From an uncultured Endomicrobiia bacterium (GTDB taxonomy: Bacteria; Elusimicrobiota; Endomicrobiia; Endomicrobiales; Endomicrobiaceae), in NCBI GenBank assembly GCA_938040055.1, contig CALHWY010000001.1, forward strand, positions 1 through 52,452: a DNA stretch of 52,452 bases. Reading direction: 5' to 3'. This document shows positions 27,698 to 36,296 of the stretch, piece by piece. A program made the position numbers and the translations under genes. Every line of letters begins with the position of its first letter. Positions within the stretch are counted from its first letter, which is position 1. The notes under the pieces were generated by a model, which saw only the letters and a list, made by a program, of their open reading frames with translations, had not been told where the DNA came from and did no database searches.

Positions 27698-28945
27698 TCA
27701 CTTCAAATTACTATAAATCGGAAATGCTTTGCAAAGAGCAAGCATATCGGCTCTTACTTGGGATATAATCTTTTCATCGTTTATGTTTTTGAGCACTTTT
27801 ACTATGCCTTCTCCTATTTTTTCCATTTCGGCTTCTTTCATTCCTCTGGTAGTCACGGCCGGAGCGCCTATTCTGATGCCCGAAGTGATTGTCGGTTTTT
27901 CTGGATCATAAGGTATGCCGTTTTTGTTTAATGTTATCGCAGCCTTTTCAAGAATTTCCTGTGCTTGTTTTCCTTTAACGTTTAAAGGCCTTAAATCCAC
28001 AAGGAAAACATGAGAATCCGTTCCGCCGGACACAATGCGCAAACCGCCTTTTTCAAGCGTTTCGGCTATTTTTTTCGTATTTTTCATTACCTGCCGCTGG
28101 TATTGTTTAAACTCCGGTTTCAAAGCTTCCCCGAAAGCCACGGCTTTAGCCGCTATAACATGCATAAGCGGTCCGCCCTGAGCGCCGGGGAAAACGGCGG
28201 AATTAATTTTTTTCGCTATTTCTTCGCTGTTTGTAAGTATCAGTCCGCCTCGCGGGCCGCGCAAAGTTTTATGAGTAGTGGAGGTTACCACATCGGCATA
28301 CTCCATAGGAGAAGGATAAACTCCGGCGGCTATAAGCCCCGCATAATGCGCCATATCGCACATATGATAAGCACCCGTTTTTTTCGCCAGCTTTCCTATT
28401 CTTTCCCAGTCCCATATTCTGGAATAGGCGCTTGCTCCGCTTATTATCAGTTTCGGCTTATGCTCTTCGGTAAGTTTTTCCATTTCTTCATAATCTATCA
28501 GCTCGGTTTTTTTATCCACATTATAAGCGACTATATTGAACCATTTGCCCGATACGTTAAAGGGATTGCCGTGCGTAAGATGTCCGCCGTGAGACAAATT
28601 GAGTCCCATTACCGTGTCTCCGGGCTTTAAAAGAGCGACAAGAACGGCGAAATTCGCCTGGGCGCCCGAATGAGGCTGCACATTGGCAAAACCCGCGTTG
28701 AAAAGTTTTTTCACTCTTTCTATGGCGGCGCTTTCGGCCATATCGACTATTTCGCAGCCGCCGTAATATCTTTTTCCGGGATATCCTTCGGCATATTTAT
28801 TGGTCAGGCACGATCCCTGCGCCTCCATAACCGCCGGCGAAACGATATTTTCCGAAGCTATAAGCTCAATCGTTTCTTTTTGTCTTTTCAGCTCTTTTAA
28901 AAGAACCGAATAAATTTCGCTGTCGGCTTGTTTCAGATTTTCCAT
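27698..28945 (-). CDS. glyA: Serine hydroxymethyltransferase
   Basis: PLP enzyme interconverting serine + THF with glycine + methylene-THF, the main cytoplasmic C1 source. 415 residues from the chosen start. Motifs are ELIASENIVSPAVMEAQGS, NKYAEGYPGKRYYGG, QPHSGAQANFAVL, and the PLP lysine in TSTTHKTLRGPRGG (K226). The frame is open from 28975, but AAGGAG (28954-28959) lies eight bases before the ATG at 28945, so the first ten codons are probably untranslated leader. This start leaves a 26-base gap after the HerA-like gene. Confidence 0.97.
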   Translation of the reverse strand: MENLKQADSEIYSVLLKELKRQKETIELIASENIVSPAVMEAQGSCLTNKYAEGYPGKRYYGGCEIVDMAESAAIERVKKLFNAGFANVQPHSGAQANFAVLVALLKPGDTVMGLNLSHGGHLTHGNPFNVSGKWFNIVAYNVDKKTELIDYEEMEKLTEEHKPKLIISGASAYSRIWDWERIGKLAKKTGAYHMCDMAHYAGLIAAGVYPSPMEYADVVTSTTHKTLRGPRGGLILTNSEEIAKKINSAVFPGAQGGPLMHVIAAKAVAFGEALKPEFKQYQRQVMKNTKKIAETLEKGGLRIVSGGTDSHVFLVDLRPLNVKGKQAQEILEKAAITLNKNGIPYDPEKPTITSGIRIGAPAVTTRGMKEAEMEKIGEGIVKVLKNINDEKIISQVRADMLALCKAFPIYSNLK

Positions 28946-28971
28946 TTTCATCTCTCCTTGTATTTCAGATT

Positions 28972-30603
28972 TCATTTATCAGCAGCGCTTAAACGCGGCG
29001 TATCGTAAACCGGCGGTTTTTGGGGCCTGTCCATTTTGATAATCAAAGGCATGGCGAGATTAACGCTCATCAGCAAAGCTTCCCCCTCGCCCAGAGACGG
29101 CAAAAAAGACAATAAGTTTTTACCCGCCGGCGAAACTGCGTTTTCGATAACTTTTTTATCCGCCTCGTTTATAAGCCTGTGCACTATAAAAGAGCCTATC
29201 TGGCTGAGGGTTCCTTCAGGTATTTCCTTGGGCATTTGAGTAGCCAGACACAGAAACAGCCCGTATTTTCTGCATTCTTTCGCTATAAGATCAAAAGCGT
29301 CCAAAGCCAGACTGTCAAAATGTTCGTCCGTAACTTTTTTGTTCATAAACTGATGCGCTTCATCCACAACAAGCAGCACGGGCGAATTTCTGAAAACCTT
29401 TTTTCTGGCCTTATTAAGAAGATATGATCCTATGGCGTTTGCGGTTATCTCTTTTGCGAAAAACAAAGGCGAAACTTCCCCTAAATCTATTCTCAATATT
29501 CTTTTGTCCGCTCCGCCGCTTATAAAATCTTCAATAATGTCAATAATGGAAAGATGTCCTTGCGGCACATTTCTAAAACCGAAAAGTTTATTGAAAACAT
29601 CCGTATTTATAAGATTTACCGTCCTGTTGACAAGGGAAGCCTGTTTGTCGTAAAGTTTCGCGTCAGCCGGCCCCCAGCCTTGCGCAAAATAAGCCACGCA
29701 TTCTTCTTTTATCTGGGGAACAAGACAGTTAATGTCAAAATCGCAGCTGTTATCTTCAACCGCGGAGATATTTTGCTCATAAAAATCATTATATTCCTTC
29801 CTCTGCTGATAAGCTTTCTTAAAAGTCCCGCTCCTGCCGGACAGTTTCATTATTTTAAGCGAACGCACGGCTTCAAGAAGAACCGTTTTTTGGGATTCTC
29901 CTCCGGGACGCAAAAGGATGAACAGATCGTTTACGGACAGTTTACGGTAAGGGAAATAGGAATCTTTGCCCAAAACTACGGTTTTCGCCTGCGCTTCGCC
30001 GTACTCTCCGGCCGCGTCGAAAAGAATAATTTTATTTCCGGTCTTTGAAAGCATTTCTTCCATAAGTTTCGCAACAGTCCAGCTTTTTCCGCCTCCCGTG
30101 GTTCCTACCACCGCGCAATGTCTGCCGAAAAGCGAATTTAATGAAATATTGCACAGGGCGCCGCCCGGGACCAGCCTGCCCAAAGGCGCTGACAAATCCG
30201 TAAAACGCCCGTTATTTCCCGTTTGCGCAAAATTTTTCCCGGACGATTTTTGAATAAATTCCTCCAGCCGCCGCTGAGGGCACGAATAAACTTTCGAGCC
30301 GACCGAAGGAAACGCGAAAACGGTTTTGTCCGCTCCGCCGAAATCTTCCCCTCTGAAAACAAGCAAAAGCTCCGCTTTGCCGAAAGCCTCTTTTCGGGAA
30401 TAATCGTTTTGCGGGCGGATATCGCATCCGCGCATTTGCGTAAGTCTTGCCAGAAAACCCAGCCCGCCGTCCCGGATGATAACAAACCCGCCCACGCAGA
30501 CGGCATTTTCGCCGTTCTCTTTTGCGGGAAAATATATTCCGGCGTATTGCGGGTTTATTTCATTTATAAAACCTAAAAAATTTTTTTCTTCAAAAATACT
30601 CAT
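28972..30603 (-). CDS. HerA/DUF87-family ATPase
   Basis: Hexameric-type DNA-translocase ATPase of about 543 residues. An N-terminal HAS-barrel-like region spans about 1-150, then Walker A VVGTTGGGKSWT (about 165-176), FDAAGEYG, Walker B VLLVVDEAHQF (about 409-419) and the sensor segment CLATQMPKEIPEGTLSQ, followed by IVHRLINEADKKVIE. HerA proteins resect or translocate DNA, often with NurA nuclease or, in defence systems, with SIR2 or other effectors; none is adjacent here. Two ATGs (30609 and 30603) are possible. GGAT before the second is the better site. It precedes glyA on the same strand. Confidence 0.85.
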   Translation of the reverse strand: MSIFEEKNFLGFINEINPQYAGIYFPAKENGENAVCVGGFVIIRDGGLGFLARLTQMRGCDIRPQNDYSRKEAFGKAELLLVFRGEDFGGADKTVFAFPSVGSKVYSCPQRRLEEFIQKSSGKNFAQTGNNGRFTDLSAPLGRLVPGGALCNISLNSLFGRHCAVVGTTGGGKSWTVAKLMEEMLSKTGNKIILFDAAGEYGEAQAKTVVLGKDSYFPYRKLSVNDLFILLRPGGESQKTVLLEAVRSLKIMKLSGRSGTFKKAYQQRKEYNDFYEQNISAVEDNSCDFDINCLVPQIKEECVAYFAQGWGPADAKLYDKQASLVNRTVNLINTDVFNKLFGFRNVPQGHLSIIDIIEDFISGGADKRILRIDLGEVSPLFFAKEITANAIGSYLLNKARKKVFRNSPVLLVVDEAHQFMNKKVTDEHFDSLALDAFDLIAKECRKYGLFLCLATQMPKEIPEGTLSQIGSFIVHRLINEADKKVIENAVSPAGKNLLSFLPSLGEGEALLMSVNLAMPLIIKMDRPQKPPVYDTPRLSAADK

Positions 30604-31227
30604 AATCATCCGATTTTTCCGCCGCCGCAAAAGCAAGTTTTTTCAAAAGCCCGTTTTTGCGCTAAAAAATTTTTTTGCGGTCTGTATTTTTACGTTTTTT
30701 TTAAGACGGAATAAATAGAGCCTGAAAAATTTTATCCGCCGAAAGCGCCTCTTTTATAAAAAACAAGCATATACCTGCGGCGATAAACTTCATAAGCATA
30801 ATTTCCGCCGCCATAAAAACAAATGCGGTTTTTGCCTTCCCGGCGGAAATCTTTGCTCCGATGCTTTTTTCCGCCCACGGCTTAATTGCGTCCGGCGCAT
30901 CAGCGGATGATGAGAAGAATCCCGCGCGCATTTTCCCGCCGAAAACTTCGCGCCCGCATAGGACTGTCCGGCGATATGCCGCTTTAAAGGCGGCTTATTT
31001 GCCGTAATTGCGCCCATTTTTCCCGTCCGCTTCTTCTCTCTTTCGCAAACCTTTCGGAAAACGGCGGCTTAAAATGCGGCCTGCCATATGTCCGGCCCGG
31101 CAAATTTTTCGTTTATGCCTTAAACATAAAATTCGGGACGCATATGTCCTCCGGCGTATATAATAAGCCCGCCGCAATAAAGTTCAAAATAAATTTCGGC
31201 GCCGTATATGAGCGCCCGAACGGCGTT
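30604..31227. other. 624-bp spacer, possible gene remains
   Basis: No gene I can defend. A minus-strand frame of 76 codons (30701-30931) has acceptable codon use and one hydrophobic stretch (MLMKFIAAGICLFFI), but its only Shine-Dalgarno-like sequence is internal. Other frames are shorter. GC-rich blocks alternate with AT-rich ones, as expected of decaying coding sequence. Confidence 0.5.
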
Positions 31228-31845
31228 TTAAAGATATTTCAAAATTTCGTCCGTATCAAGACAGCCCTTGCGTATAATTACATAAGGGAATTTTATCATA
31301 TCTATAACGGTGGATTCAAAAGAGAAACGGCATTTTCCGCCGTCAACGATTATATCCGCTATTCCGTCAAAGAGCAAAGTCTCTTCATAAGTTTTCGCGC
31401 TTTTTTTATTTGACACATTAACGGAAGTGGTCATCAGAGGAGTCGCGGCTTCTTTGAGAAATTTCAGCATAAATTCGTCATCCGGTATTCTCAGCCCGAG
31501 ATTATCTCTTCCGCCCGAAAGAAGTTTCCCTATCGGCGTGGTAGGCAAAACCAGAGTGAGCTGTCCCGGCCAGAATTTTTGCGCTATTTTAAGCGCTTTT
31601 TTCGGTATCTCAAGCAAAATGCGCGCGCTTTCGATATCCGGAGTCATAAGTATTAAAGGTTTTTTAAAGCTTCTTCCTTTAATTTCATATATTTTTCTTC
31701 TGGCTTCAATATTAAAAGCGTCCGCGGCAAAACCGTATACCGTTTCAGTGGGCACAACCGCCACGCCGCCGTTTTTTACCGTCCGCGCGGCTTTTATATG
31801 CGCGTTTTTATCATTGCGGGATATTTTTAAAGTATGTTTTTTCAT
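31228..31845 (-). CDS. tsaC: Threonylcarbamoyl-AMP synthase (TsaC/Sua5/YrdC family)
   Basis: Makes threonylcarbamoyl-adenylate from Thr, bicarbonate and ATP, the first step of t6A modification of ANN-decoding tRNAs. The 205 residues are the YrdC domain alone, without the C-terminal Sua5 domain. Motifs are VVPTETVYGFAADAF, the KGRSFKKPL ATP/bicarbonate segment, WPGQLTLVL, LGLRIPDDEF, TSVNVSN and STVIDM. The gene stands alone between spacers of about 520 and 620 bp. Confidence 0.93.
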   Translation of the reverse strand: MKKHTLKISRNDKNAHIKAARTVKNGGVAVVPTETVYGFAADAFNIEARRKIYEIKGRSFKKPLILMTPDIESARILLEIPKKALKIAQKFWPGQLTLVLPTTPIGKLLSGGRDNLGLRIPDDEFMLKFLKEAATPLMTTSVNVSNKKSAKTYEETLLFDGIADIIVDGGKCRFSFESTVIDMIKFPYVIIRKGCLDTDEILKYL

Positions 31846-32368
31846 TTTTATCCGGATTCCGGCTATAAAATTTTTCTTTCCGGCGCCTGCTTTTTTGCCT
31901 TATCGCGCACCATACGCCTTTTTTCGTTTTATGAATTTTTCTTTTTCATAAAAAAGTTTTTACGGCTTTAGCGCGGCGAATACCAGATGCGCGGACGCTT
32001 GATTTTCATAAAAAAGTTTTTACGTTTTTCTTCAGGCCGTTTTTTCAGTTTGTAAATTTATGTTTTCGGGTTTCGGCGCGGACGCTTGATTTTTCATTCC
32101 CGGACAAATTTCCGAGCAACGGACGAGTTTCGGCATACGATCAAACTTTTTTGCTTTTAAACGTCTTTTCCTGTCCGGTTTTATAAAAACAAAAAAACTG
32201 CCGGCGTTTCCGTGAAAACTTAAAAACGGCTGCAAACGGACTATACGCGTTTAAGGCTGAGTTTTTCCGTTTTTTTAATCTTAAAAAATCCGCACATCAG
32301 GCCGACAGCCGGAGAATTATCCGGAAAAAAAAAACAAATGCCGCAGCCGCCATGCGCCTGTCATTCGA
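31846..32368. other. 523-bp spacer with short direct repeats
   Basis: No supportable gene. It contains two kinds of dispersed repeats (listed separately) and AT-rich runs. The 67-codon frame at 32032-32235 has no Shine-Dalgarno sequence and no recognisable content. Confidence 0.5.
31943..32024. repeat. 22-bp direct repeat pair
   Basis: TTTTCATAAAAAAGTTTTTA followed by CG occurs exactly at 31943-31964 and 32003-32024, 60 bp apart. A second repeated string, GCGGACGCTTGATTTTCAT, lies at about 31991-32009, with a near copy (one extra T) at about 32079-32098, so three overlapping units form a small mosaic. Confidence 0.75.
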
Positions 32369-32902
32369 TTATCTGGAATCTGTAAAGATTTTTCTTTCAG
32401 CGGTGCCGGACTCGCATGCTTTTAAAAGGAAATTTATGCTTTCGGCATTGGCAAGGGCTTCCACTTTCACATTTCTCAGTTCGTTAAGTATTGCCGCCGC
32501 CCCCTCATAATAAGCTTCATTGCCCGTTCCGGCCGCTTTATGCATTAAAGCCACCGCAAGCATAAATCTTGCGTTTCTGTATCTTTCATTGGTTATTTTT
32601 CCGAGCCATTTCAGAGCCTGTTCGTATTTGCCTTTGGCAAGATAATATTTTCCGATAAGATAGGCGGATCTGTCATCATTTTTTTCAGCTTCTTTCAATA
32701 TGATTTTAAAAACCGCGGACTCTTCGCTCATATGCGCGGCCAAAGCGTCAAGAATCAGCCAGGAATTGTTTTCCCCTTCCGAAGTAAGCTCCATCAGCCG
32801 CTTAATATAACTTTCCATATCTGCGCTTTGCGCGGACTTTTGCTGAGCAAAAACATTCGGCGTTAAAAGAAGCAAAAACAGTAAAAACAGCGCTTTTTTC
32901 AT
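32369..32902 (-). CDS. Secreted TPR/Sel1-like repeat protein
   Basis: 177 residues with a signal peptide (KKALFLLFLLLLTPNVFA, cleavage before QQKS). Helical repeats follow, including SAYLIGKYYLAKGKYEQALK and RFMLAVALMHKAAG, which fit TPR/Sel1-like hairpins. Such proteins usually act as periplasmic scaffolds. GGAG lies upstream of the ATG. Neighbours (tsaC downstream, argJ upstream beyond a spacer) do not suggest a function. Confidence 0.75.
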   Translation of the reverse strand: MKKALFLLFLLLLTPNVFAQQKSAQSADMESYIKRLMELTSEGENNSWLILDALAAHMSEESAVFKIILKEAEKNDDRSAYLIGKYYLAKGKYEQALKWLGKITNERYRNARFMLAVALMHKAAGTGNEAYYEGAAAILNELRNVKVEALANAESINFLLKACESGTAERKIFTDSR

Positions 32903-33213
32903 TGAATTTCTCCGGAAATATTAGTTTTATATGCATGAATTTATTTGCGCAATGCCTGTCAGGTTTAATAAAAGCGGCTTTTTATCCGCCCCTTTATGTT
33001 CGCGGCAAAAACCGCGCGGACTGTCCGGCGCAACAAATTCCGCCGCCGCGGCCGGCGCTTAAAAAGCTTTACAAAACGGCGCGGACCGTTCAATTATGTG
33101 TTTCAGATAAACAAATCAATGCTTTGCCTTAAAAAAACAAAATAAAACCTTCATGGAAGTCCCGCCGGACGTCTCCGTAATGTCAATATTTTTTCAGACC
33201 GGCAAAATAAAAC

Positions 33214-33300
33214 TTTACGGCAGCAGCCGCATTTAAAGAGACGGCTCTTTTCCCGCAAAACGGAAAAACACAACTGCTTGAATTCAGCCGCTGCCGTAAA
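33214..33300. repeat. 11-bp inverted repeat enclosing 65 bp
   Basis: TTTACGGCAGC (33214-33224) is exactly complementary to GCTGCCGTAAA (33290-33300). On the plus strand the right arm is followed by CTTTTTTT. It could form a long-looped hairpin downstream of argJ or mark a degraded repeat element. Confidence 0.6.
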
Positions 33301-33301
33301 C

Positions 33302-33321
33302 TTTTTTTCGTACGAAAAAAA
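33302..33321. repeat. 20-bp perfect palindrome
   Basis: TTTTTTTCGTACGAAAAAAA is exactly self-complementary. It adjoins the right arm of the inverted repeat and lies about 75 bp downstream of the argJ stop. It may be a bidirectional terminator-like structure or a protein-binding site. Confidence 0.7.
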
Positions 33322-33394
33322 ACAAAACGCATACAAACCTTCCGGCTGAAAATAAGCACGCGCTTTCGAAAACCCGCCTGACAAAATAAAAAGC

Positions 33395-34672
33395 TCAGCT
33401 GCGGTAATCACCGTTGATTTTGATATAATCATAAGAAAAATCACATGTATAATATTTGGCTTTTTCTTTGCCGGCTTTCAGATCAACGACGACTTTTATA
33501 TCTTTTTTAAGCAGCGCTTTTTTCGCCCTGCTTTCTGAAAATTTTACGGCCATGCCGTTTCTTGAAGTTAAAAGACCGCCCATATAAATGTCGACTTTTT
33601 TCGGATCGAAGTCCACCCCCGCCCTTCCGGCGGCGGCCACAACCCTTCCCCAGTTAGCGTCCGCGCCGAAAACCGCGGTTTTAAACAAAGGAGAAGTCGC
33701 CACTGCCGAAGCTATGGTTTTGGCGCAGCTTTTTGTTCTGGCGTTTCTTACTTCTATTTCAACGAGTTTTGTCGCGCCTTCGCCGTCTTTTGCCAGCTGT
33801 TTTGAAAGATCCAAAGCGAGTTCCTCAAGCGCTTTCGCGAATTTCTTCAAGTCCGCCCCTGAGAGTTTTCCCGCGCCGCTTTTTCCGTTCGCCATAATTA
33901 TTACCGTATCATTGGTGGAAGTGTCCCCGTCTACGGAAACGCAGTGAAACGAACGGTCGGCCGCGTTCTCAAGCATTCCCTGAAGAGTTTTATTATCTAT
34001 AAGAGCGTCCGTAAGTATAAAAGAAAGCATTGTGGCGTGAAGCCTTGAATACCGTTTAGCCGCGGCAGGCCCCTGCATATCCGGATGAATCATTCCGGCT
34101 CCTTTCACGCAGCCCCAGATGTTTACGCAGCCTTTAGCGGTTTTGATCTTTTTTGAACAAGTTTTAATGGAAGTATCGGTCGTCATTATCGCCGAAACCG
34201 CGCTTTTTTCATTTTCAGGTCCGGAACCGACTGCTTTTTTCAGCTTTTTCAAACCGCTTCTGAAAGCATTCATTTTCAGGTATTTTCCTATAACGCCGGT
34301 GGAAGCGCAAAGAACGGAACCTTCCGCAAGCCCGAATTCTTTTTCGGTTTCCGAACACATGGCCAAAGCGTCGGCTTTTCCTTTTTCCCCGGTGCAGGCA
34401 TTGGCGCACCCGGAATTTGCTATGACAGCTGAAAATCTGCCGGCCGTTTTGGCGCCGGACATTCTTTCAATGTCGACCTCGACGGGAGCGGCTTTTGTAA
34501 TGCTTTTGGTAAACATTCCGGCGGCATTGGCGGGAACTTCGGATATAAACAAAGCCAGATCTTTTTTCCCTCTCGTGCTGCTCAGCCCGCTTCTTACCCC
34601 GCCGACTTTAAATCCTTCGGGAAGCGGACTTTTTACAACGGACTTTTTCTTAACCAGAGTTGTTAACGGCAT
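33395..34672 (-). CDS. argJ: Bifunctional ornithine acetyltransferase / N-acetylglutamate synthase
   Basis: Transfers acetyl from N-acetylornithine to glutamate in the cyclic arginine pathway. ArgJ cleaves itself before a conserved Thr (A-T-M-L) to give two subunits. The 425 residues show IANSGCANACTG, STGVIGKYL, DTSIKT, CVKGAGMIHPDM (188-199), ATMLSF (cleavage at A213/T214), SVDGDTSTNDTV, FGADANWGRVVAAAGRAG and a C-terminal YDYIKINGDYRS. Family proteins usually run PNM directly into ATML. Here about 13 residues (200-212, QGPAAAKRYSRLH) are inserted. GGGGGA precedes the ATG. It lies 49 bp after the Sel1-repeat gene; argC is 1.6 kb upstream. Confidence 0.94.
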   Translation of the reverse strand: MPLTTLVKKKSVVKSPLPEGFKVGGVRSGLSSTRGKKDLALFISEVPANAAGMFTKSITKAAPVEVDIERMSGAKTAGRFSAVIANSGCANACTGEKGKADALAMCSETEKEFGLAEGSVLCASTGVIGKYLKMNAFRSGLKKLKKAVGSGPENEKSAVSAIMTTDTSIKTCSKKIKTAKGCVNIWGCVKGAGMIHPDMQGPAAAKRYSRLHATMLSFILTDALIDNKTLQGMLENAADRSFHCVSVDGDTSTNDTVIIMANGKSGAGKLSGADLKKFAKALEELALDLSKQLAKDGEGATKLVEIEVRNARTKSCAKTIASAVATSPLFKTAVFGADANWGRVVAAAGRAGVDFDPKKVDIYMGGLLTSRNGMAVKFSESRAKKALLKKDIKVVVDLKAGKEKAKYYTCDFSYDYIKINGDYRS

Positions 34673-34721
34673 TTTGTTCCCCCGCGGGCAGTACCCTCTT
34701 TATTTTTAAACAATTTCATAA

Positions 34722-35444
34722 TCAGCCAAAAAAAGCCGATATTTTATCTTTTATTTTACGCAGCAGACTTTTTATTACTCCCTCTCCGGCTTCTTCGCCG
34801 CGCGCCGGCTTTTGAGCGGATAAAGCCTCTGCGATTTCAGTTTCGGCTGCGGTTTTCATAGCGGCTTCCTTTGCCGCTTCCTGCGCTTCCCGCGCAGCCT
34901 GACGCGCTTTCGCGGCGGCTTCTTCAGCCGCTTTCAGCGCAGCGGCAGCGTCTTCCCGCGCTTTCTTTTTTGCCTGCGCGGCGGCTTTTGCTTTTGCTTC
35001 AAGCAATGCTTTTTTTCTTGTCTGCGCCGCCTTTTTCTGCTCTTCAAGCTTTTCTTTCGCCGAAGATATAAGTTCGTCGACTTTGGAGCCTTTGTATTTT
35101 GTCCGCTTTGAAGCTTCAAACCACAGCAATGCCCTTTCATAATCGCGCTTGATTTTAGCGTTTCCGTTATAGTATAAATTGCCCAGAGTGTACTGCGCCC
35201 TGCCGTATCCGTTCTCGGCGGATTTAGTAAGCCATTTTAAAGCATTGACGGCATCCTGTTTGTAAGCATACACCATGCTCAGCTCATACTGCGCGCCCCT
35301 GTCGCCGCGCTCAGCATCGGCTTTCAGTTCCGCCACATCTTCCGGCGAATCGGGATTAACCGCCTTTTTTTGAGCCGCCGCGGGAATTCCAAACGCCAGA
35401 AACGCCGTCAAGACGAAAAATAAAATTTTAATATTGATTTTCAA
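34722..35444 (-). CDS. Exported Sel1-repeat protein with Ala/Lys-rich coiled coil
   Basis: About 240 residues. The longest frame opens with a TTG at 35468, but GGAG lies eight bases before a second TTG at 35444, which gives a clean signal peptide (INIKILFFVLTAFLAFGIPA, cleavage after AAA). Two to three Sel1/TPR hairpins follow (AQYELSMVYAYK, AQYTLGNLYYNG, ALLWFEASKRT). Then comes a long Ala/Lys/Glu-rich helix of about 80 residues and a short basic C-terminus (LLRKIKDKISAFFG). The helix resembles periplasm-spanning TolA/TonB-like stalks only in composition. Function unknown. Confidence 0.75.
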   Translation of the reverse strand: MKINIKILFFVLTAFLAFGIPAAAQKKAVNPDSPEDVAELKADAERGDRGAQYELSMVYAYKQDAVNALKWLTKSAENGYGRAQYTLGNLYYNGNAKIKRDYERALLWFEASKRTKYKGSKVDELISSAKEKLEEQKKAAQTRKKALLEAKAKAAAQAKKKAREDAAAALKAAEEAAAKARQAAREAQEAAKEAAMKTAAETEIAEALSAQKPARGEEAGEGVIKSLLRKIKDKISAFFG

Positions 35445-36296
35445 AATATTATCTCCGCATTTGTTCAAAGCACGGCTTTTTTACGGCATAGCGGATCAAA
35501 CAAAAAAAACTTTTTTTATCCGTTTCGCCGGATTTTTGCCTAAAAGCGCATTTGAACGCTTTTTTGCTCTGTGAATTTCTTTTTCCGGCATTATTTTTTA
35601 CAGCATTTTCCCAAAAAGCCGCCGCGGGCCGGCTCTGCGCTTTGTAGGCTTTGCTTCGGTTTTTGTTTCGGTAAAAAGGCTGTATCTTTAAAAGCGAAGC
35701 TTTGAGAGCAAAGCTCTATGAGCAAAGTTTTAAGAGCATTGTTTAAAACAGCTTTGCTTTTGCGCTTTTATTACACTTTCGCAAAACAATATACTCTTCT
35801 TTGCGCAGCGGTTTAACGCGGCATTTTTCCGTTTTGCAAAAACGCCGCATAAAGACCTAAGGCTTAATTATACAAACTCTTTGTCAAACGCAAAAATTGC
35901 AGGCCGGGCCCGCTAAAACCGCATCCGCTGCAGCGCAGACGATGTACCGGACGGCCGTCAATATTTCCCGGCATAAAGTTTTTATTTGCGGACTTTTCCG
36001 TCTTATTTCCGGCAAAACATAAACAATAAGACGCGAATAAATGCAATCTTTTTATAACGCCGTCTTCTTTTTAAAAATGAAGACGGCTTTAAAACGTTTT
36101 TGTAAATTCCGGCTCCGTTATCCCGGCAAAATTCAAGATAAATGCGGCGGACAAAACTTTTTATACTTTTTCCCGCATATATCCCCGCCCGTTTCCGTAT
36201 TTTAAAAATTTCGGCAGGGCCGGATGTAAAAACCATTGTCATTTCCGACTGCGCCAAGAAGCGCAATGAGCAAAAACGCGGCAGACGCCGGAGATT
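35445..36296. other. 852-bp spacer with hairpins and short repeats
   Basis: No gene I can support. At about 35690-35775 a string such as GAGCAAAG recurs three times and pairs with a later GCTTTGCTTTTG, giving a folded AT/GC mosaic. A perfect 9-bp stem (GCCGTCTTC/GAAGACGGC) lies at 36059-36087. Short frames on both strands have poor codon use. Confidence 0.55.
36059..36087. terminator. Hairpin downstream of argC, possible terminator
   Basis: GCCGTCTTC, an 11-base AT loop, then GAAGACGGC. T-runs on either side are short and interrupted, so terminator strength and direction are uncertain. It is about 210 bp beyond the argC stop. Confidence 0.45.

Larger units (their letters stand above)
32903..33394. 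other. 492-bp spacer after argJ
   Basis: Contains a long-range inverted repeat and a 20-bp palindrome (listed separately) and a small hairpin CGCGG/CCGCG at 33001-33016. I support no gene here. Confidence 0.55.

Noticed and set aside
30701..30931. A 76-codon minus-strand frame with a hydrophobic segment
   Set aside because: Codon use is acceptable, but the N-terminus is atypical and the only ribosome binding site is internal. Not enough to call a gene.
33151..33444. A 97-codon minus-strand frame downstream of and overlapping argJ
   Set aside because: It crosses the inverted repeat and 20-bp palindrome, overlaps the argJ 3' end and shows no gene-like start.
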